Shown here piece after piece: positions 31,608 through 35,244 of a stretch of 35,244 bases of DNA; position 1 is the first letter of the stretch; each line of letters starts with the position of its first letter. The notes below the pieces were generated by a model. The model saw only the letters and a list, made by a program, of their open reading frames with translations. It was not told the DNA's origin and ran no database searches. Source of the DNA: Solobacterium sp. Lineage in GTDB: Bacteria; Bacillota_I; Bacilli_A; Erysipelotrichales; Erysipelotrichaceae. The DNA is taken from contig JAFRMA010000004.1 of assembly GCA_017430925.1 (NCBI GenBank), forward strand, positions 1-35,244, in the 5' to 3' direction. Position numbers and translations under genes: made by a program.

Positions 31608-32030
31608 ATGGGCTTAATGGATAAAATGAAGAACTTTATTGCACCGGCAGACGATGAATACGAAGACGATGAAGTCACGGAAGAAATCGAATATCGTCCC
31701 AGTGAAACAAAACCGCTCAGCAAGTATGAAGAAACAAATAACGCCAAGGTCCGCAATACAGTAAATGCGGATACCAAGATGGTATTGTTTGAGCCGCGTA
31801 CTCTGGAAGAAGCAGAAGAAATCGCTGCGCATCTCAAGCAGAGACAGGCTGTTGTAGTCAACCTGCACAGACTGCAGAGAGAATATGCACAGAGAACGAT
31901 GGACTTCCTGACCGGTGCGGTATTCGCATTGGACGGCAAGATCCAGAAGATCGGACACAATGTGATTCTTTGTTCACCAAAGTCTATCGGTGTTGACGGA
32001 GAAATCTCGCTTGACAACGGCGACGAATAA
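31608..32030 (+). CDS. sepF: Cell division protein SepF
   Basis: SepF links FtsZ polymers to the membrane and helps arrange the division ring. The 140-residue protein begins with the amphipathic membrane-binding helix MGLMDKMKNFI, followed by an acidic linker (about 14-55) and the SepF domain: KMVLFEPRTLEEAEEIAAHL, AVVVNLHRL, RTMDFLTGAVFALDGKI and NVILCSPKSI. GGAGG is nine bases before the ATG. It is first in the conserved sepF-ylmH-divIVA order; ylmG (yggT), often between sepF and ylmH, is absent. Its last 20 bases overlap the predicted ylmH start. Confidence 0.95.
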   Translation: MGLMDKMKNFIAPADDEYEDDEVTEEIEYRPSETKPLSKYEETNNAKVRNTVNADTKMVLFEPRTLEEAEEIAAHLKQRQAVVVNLHRLQREYAQRTMDFLTGAVFALDGKIQKIGHNVILCSPKSIGVDGEISLDNGDE

Positions 32031-32763
32031 TCATCCGGATTATATACAGTTATTAGTACATCTGCGGGATCTGCAGAGACAATCGGAAATTCAGTACAGA
32101 CATACCGAATCGGGTTTTCTTAGTGAAGAAGAACAGGCATATGTCATGCGTGAATTCCCGGAAGGAGACCGGATACGCTATGACGGCGGATATCCCGGAG
32201 CCAGAAAAAAGAAAGTCATTTTTCTCAGAGATGAGGAAGATGACTTTTCTGATATTGTATGCATACAGGCAGAAGTAGATGACCGATTCCGTAAGATCGG
32301 ACACCGGGATATACTTGGTTCCCTGATGAGCCTTCAGATTGATCGTAAGAGCTTTGGAGATCTCTGGATCCGTGACGGGAAGATCAACATCTATACTACG
32401 GAAGCGATGGCCAGATTCCTGATTGATCATCTGATCCGGATTGCCAATCTGAATGTGTCCTTTGCGGTTACGGATGAACACCCTGTACAGGAGTTTCAAT
32501 ACGAACGTCTGGAACTGGTGATCGCGGGTCTGCGCGCAGATGCGGTAACAGCCGCGTTAGCCCATGTAAGCCGCAGTGAAGCGCAGGAAATGATCCGCAG
32601 GGGACTTGTACAATTCAACCATGTGACGCTTGTCGATGTGGATGAAGTGTGCAATAATAACTGTACGATTTCTATCCGAGGAACCGGGCGTTTTACCTAT
32701 GTGCGGGTGCTCCGGGAGACCAGAAAAGGAAGAATCGTAGCGGAATTTCTGAAATCAGTATAG
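32011..32763 (+). CDS. ylmH: YlmH family RNA-binding (S4 domain) protein
   Basis: A 250-residue S4-domain protein of the division-gene cluster; YlmH homologues bind RNA/ribosomes and have been linked to rescue of stalled ribosomal subunits. I place the start at TTG 32011 because GGAG lies nine bases upstream and the following sequence aligns with the family; a GTG at 31990 is the other option. The N-terminal domain includes the conserved FLSEEEQAYVMREFP and RKKKVIFLR; the middle LGSLMSLQIDRKSFGDL is a family hallmark; the S4 motif is at the C-terminus: SRSEAQEMIRRGLVQFNH followed by TISIRGTGRFTY. Rare TTG initiation and overlap with sepF suggest coupled, moderate expression. Confidence 0.9.
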   Translation: MTTATNNHPDYIQLLVHLRDLQRQSEIQYRHTESGFLSEEEQAYVMREFPEGDRIRYDGGYPGARKKKVIFLRDEEDDFSDIVCIQAEVDDRFRKIGHRDILGSLMSLQIDRKSFGDLWIRDGKINIYTTEAMARFLIDHLIRIANLNVSFAVTDEHPVQEFQYERLELVIAGLRADAVTAALAHVSRSEAQEMIRRGLVQFNHVTLVDVDEVCNNNCTISIRGTGRFTYVRVLRETRKGRIVAEFLKSV

Positions 32764-32776
32764 GAGGGAGCAGCTT

Positions 32777-33259
32777 ATGACGTCATCCAAACCGACATTT
32801 CGAGTCATGAAAAACGGTTATGATCGGTTCGCTGTAGATGATGCCATAGAGAAGTATGCGGCTCAGACAGAGGAACTGGAACGAAGAGTTCTTTTGTATC
32901 AGAATCAGCTGGCTGAGGCAGAGAAGAGGCTTCAGGAACTGCAGGTCCAGTACAGATCGCTGGAAAGCACTTCAGATGCGGAGAGGCAGGCGGCGGAGAA
33001 TATCGCCAGGCTGTCACTCAGGGAGGCCAATGAGATCATCTCTACCGCCCAGCAGAATGCGGATCTGATCGTACACCAGGCACTGGTTACGGCAAGAGAG
33101 ATACTGACAGAACTTTCGAGATTATATAACGATGCGGATTCGGTGAAGGGAATCACCAGGGAGAAATTACTGGCGCTGATCCGGGAACTGGATGAATTCC
33201 AGCTTCCGAAAATGCCGGATCTGTCATGGCTGATTGAAGCCGAAAAGAGAATGCGTTGA
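32777..33259 (+). CDS. divIVA: DivIVA-domain cell division/polarity protein
   Basis: A 160-residue coiled-coil protein. The DivIVA N-terminal domain is recognisable as FRVMKNGYDRFAVDDAIEKY (residues 8-27), the family's 'F.....GYD...VD.F' pattern; the membrane-inserting loop is diverged. Residues ~30-100 form a coiled coil, with a second helical part to ~140. Such proteins mark negatively curved membrane at septa and poles. AGGAGGG precedes the ATG. It is co-transcribed with sepF and ylmH; the ileS T-box leader begins within a few bases of its stop. The protein is shorter than B. subtilis DivIVA/GpsB-type proteins with long tails, but within the family's range. Confidence 0.9.
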   Translation: MTSSKPTFRVMKNGYDRFAVDDAIEKYAAQTEELERRVLLYQNQLAEAEKRLQELQVQYRSLESTSDAERQAAENIARLSLREANEIISTAQQNADLIVHQALVTAREILTELSRLYNDADSVKGITREKLLALIRELDEFQLPKMPDLSWLIEAEKRMR

Positions 33260-33264
33260 TCAGG

Positions 33265-33445
33265 ACACGTCTTAACGGGGAAAGCATAGAGAGCCTGTGG
33301 GTGGTGCAAACAGGACCGGAACCGTGAAAGAATATCACCTGTGAGCAATCGTAGTTACTGCGTTAAAGTATATTGAGGGCATGGGGTTATCCCGTGAACT
33401 AAGGTGGTACCGCGTGTAAAGCGTCCTTAGAGGGACGCTTTTTCC
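33265..33445 (+). promoter_or_regulatory. T-box riboswitch (isoleucine) controlling ileS
   Basis: A tRNA-sensing leader. Stem I elements are seen as AGAGAGCC followed by GGGTGGTGCAAACAGG. The specifier codon is ATC (33334-33336), followed by ACC as is usual, so it reads tRNA-Ile. The T-box bulge sequence AAGGTGGTACCGCG is at 33401-33414. A terminator stem GCGTCC/GGACGC with T-run is at 33418-33443. Uncharged tRNA-Ile binding would favour the antiterminator and allow ileS transcription. Confidence 0.94.
33418..33443 (+). terminator. Conditional terminator of the T-box leader
   Basis: A 9-bp stem AAAGCGTCC/GGACGCTTT with a 6-base loop and a TTTTT tail, competing with the T-box antiterminator. 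Confidence 0.9.
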
Positions 33446-33462
33446 ATGAAGGAGGAAAGAAT

Positions 33463-35244
33463 ATGGACTATAAGAATACGCTGGAAATGCCGAGAACTGA
33501 CTTTGAGATGAGAGGTAATCTGGCAAAGAAAGAACCGGGAATTCTTGAACAGTGGGAGAAGAATGATTACTACCACCAGTTCCTGGCAAGACATGAGGGA
33601 GAGAAAGCCTATACGCTTCATGACGGCCCTCCGTACGCAAACGGAGATCTTCATGCGGGTACGGCAATGAACCGTATTATCAAGGACTTTATCATCCGTA
33701 CACATGCGATGAGCGGTTACTATACACCATTCTTTCCGGGATGGGATACCCACGGTTTACCGATTGAGAACGCGATCCAGAAACTCGGTGTAGACCGCAA
33801 GAAGTTATCACCAGCAGACTTCCGTTCCCAGTGTGAAGCCTACGCGAAGAAACAGATTGCCCAGCAGATGGCTACCGAGAAACGTCTGGGACAGATTGCG
33901 GACTATGAACATCCGTATGTGACACTGGATAAGCATTTTGAGGCCAGACAGATTCGTGCGTTTGAGAAGATGGCTCTGGATGGATTTATCTTCCAGGGAT
34001 TAAAACCGATCTACTGGTCACCTTACAATGAAACAGCGATCGCAGACTCTGAAATCATCTATAAAGATGTCAAGGATGCGACGATCTATCTGAAGTTTAA
34101 GGTTATCGACGGTAAAGGTATCCTGGATACCGATGATTACTTCATCATCTGGACCACAACACCGTGGACGATTCCCGCAAACCAGGCTGTGGCACTGAAT
34201 AAGGATCTTACCTATGCGGAAGTACAGACAGAGAAGGGTAAACTGATCATGGTAGATTCTCTGATAGATTCCCTGCTGGCAAAATTCCAGCTGGAGAACC
34301 AGGGTGTACTCCGTACCTTCAAGGGCAGTGAACTGGAGTATGTGACATATCATCACGTTGTCCTGGACAAAGAGTGTGTCGTTATCAATGCGGACTATGT
34401 TTCGGATGTGGATGGTACAGGTTGTGTACATATCGCCGGCGGTCATGGTCTGGACGACTACTATGCGCTGATGGAATACGGTATCGGTCCGGTATGTACC
34501 GTAGACGAACGCGGATTCATGAATGAAGCCGCAGGACATTACCAGGGACTGACTTTTGAGGATTGTTCAAAGAAGATCATTACGGATACGAACGCAAACG
34601 GAAGTCTGCTGGCTGTAGAAACCGTAGTTCACAGCTATCCGCACGATGACCGTCTGAAGAAGAAAGTTATCTTCCGTGCCGCCAAACAGTGGTTCTGTTC
34701 CATTGAGAAGATCCGTGCTGAATTACTGGACCAGATCTCCAATCATGTCACATGGCATAACGAATGGGGTCAGGTACGTATGTACAACATGATCAAGGAT
34801 CGTGGTGACTGGTGTATCTCCAGACAGAGATTATGGGGTGTTCCGATTCCGATCTTCTATTGTGAAGATGGTACGCCGATCATGGAGAAAGAAGTTTTTG
34901 ACCATGTCGCAGATCTCTTTGACGAATATGGATCCAACGTATGGTTTGAACGTGAAGCGAGAGATCTTCTTCCGGAGGGTTATACCAATGAGAAGTCTCC
35001 GAATGGTATCTTTACCAAGGAATCCGATATTATGGATGTCTGGTTTGATTCCGGTTCTTCCTGGAATGAACTGATTGCGCGTGGTGACAATTATCCGTGT
35101 GATCTCTATTTTGAGGGTTCTGACCAGTACCGCGGATGGTTTAACTCATCCATGATCGTAGCGACGGCAGTTACCGGTACAGCGCCGTACAAGGAAGTAC
35201 TGTCCCATGGTTATGTCTGTGACTCCAACGGTGAAAAGATGTCC
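33463..35244 (+). CDS. ileS: Isoleucyl-tRNA synthetase (5' part; runs off the window)
   Basis: A class Ia synthetase. 594 codons are present and the gene continues beyond the window. The start at ATG 33463 has GGAGG 8 bases upstream. The N-terminus MDYKNTLEMPRTDFEMRGNL is typical of the bacterial (type 1) enzyme. The class I HIGH region reads GPPYANGDLHAGTAMNRIIK, so the signature (residues 64-67) is HAGT instead of HxGH. The editing domain is present (WTTTPWTIPANQAVALN, then GTGCVHIAGGHG, with G-HG-D equivalents), as is DVWFDSGSSW. The sequence ends in EKMS, the start of KMSKS. It is controlled by the T-box leader. Confidence 0.95.
   Translation, partial: MDYKNTLEMPRTDFEMRGNLAKKEPGILEQWEKNDYYHQFLARHEGEKAYTLHDGPPYANGDLHAGTAMNRIIKDFIIRTHAMSGYYTPFFPGWDTHGLPIENAIQKLGVDRKKLSPADFRSQCEAYAKKQIAQQMATEKRLGQIADYEHPYVTLDKHFEARQIRAFEKMALDGFIFQGLKPIYWSPYNETAIADSEIIYKDVKDATIYLKFKVIDGKGILDTDDYFIIWTTTPWTIPANQAVALNKDLTYAEVQTEKGKLIMVDSLIDSLLAKFQLENQGVLRTFKGSELEYVTYHHVVLDKECVVINADYVSDVDGTGCVHIAGGHGLDDYYALMEYGIGPVCTVDERGFMNEAAGHYQGLTFEDCSKKIITDTNANGSLLAVETVVHSYPHDDRLKKKVIFRAAKQWFCSIEKIRAELLDQISNHVTWHNEWGQVRMYNMIKDRGDWCISRQRLWGVPIPIFYCEDGTPIMEKEVFDHVADLFDEYGSNVWFEREARDLLPEGYTNEKSPNGIFTKESDIMDVWFDSGSSWNELIARGDNYPCDLYFEGSDQYRGWFNSSMIVATAVTGTAPYKEVLSHGYVCDSNGEKMS

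Noticed and set aside
1-35244. CRISPR array, insertion sequence, prophage or replication origin
   Set aside because: No spaced direct repeats, transposase or integrase motifs, phage genes or DnaA-box cluster were seen.

Overview
The window is a chromosomal segment of a low-to-mid GC Firmicute (Bacillota). The evidence is the tsaE-tsaB-rimI-tsaD-rex-(ABC-F) order also known from Bacillus subtilis, the sepF-ylmH-divIVA-(T-box)-ileS division block, strong Shine-Dalgarno sites and TTGAxx/TATAAT promoters, an AmiACDEF-style oligopeptide transporter and a PPi-type phosphofructokinase. The protein style suggests Erysipelotrichia, but that is an inference without searches.

Layout. Positions 1-342 hold the 3' end of a 23S rRNA gene, a 5S rRNA gene and a bidirectional terminator. 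A short minus-strand operon (366-930) encodes a 58-aa Cys-rich protein and a PH-like protein. From about 1.0 to 8.8 kb is a housekeeping block: the t6A modification genes with rimI, the redox repressor rex with a probable operator over its own promoter, asnS, an ABC-F ATPase with an almost leaderless promoter, and phosphofructokinase. From 8.9 to 14.9 kb are redox and accessory genes: a two-domain flavodoxin-like protein whose frame runs into the convergent aldo/keto reductase, a CPBP membrane protease, an amidohydrolase-fold protein lacking the usual metal ligands, an SMI1/KNR4 protein and an M19 dipeptidase.

From 13.9 to 31.5 kb the region is dominated by peptide use: M19, M20, M28 and S10-type peptidases, a pair of membrane proteins (one DUF5058) in an operon with the M20 enzyme, and a complete oligopeptide ABC transporter (oppA-B-C-D-F) followed by an ApbE-like membrane-anchored protein. 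A tRNA-Ser(CGA) gene lies just before oppA. The window closes with sepF, ylmH, divIVA, an isoleucine T-box leader and the 5' two thirds of ileS.

The most striking observation is in the transporter. OppA appears circularly permuted: the segment that normally ends a family-5 solute-binding protein sits directly after the lipoprotein signal, and the protein stops where that segment would normally begin. The same transporter has an OppB with an extracytoplasmic domain of about 270 residues, an OppD with about 230 extra residues (partly coiled coil) between Walker A and the Q-loop, and an ApbE-fold partner that has lost recognisable catalytic residues. Palindromes built from the same TTCTGT/ACAGAA half-site lie in the oppA promoter and upstream of the M28 peptidase gene, so one regulator may control peptide uptake and breakdown.
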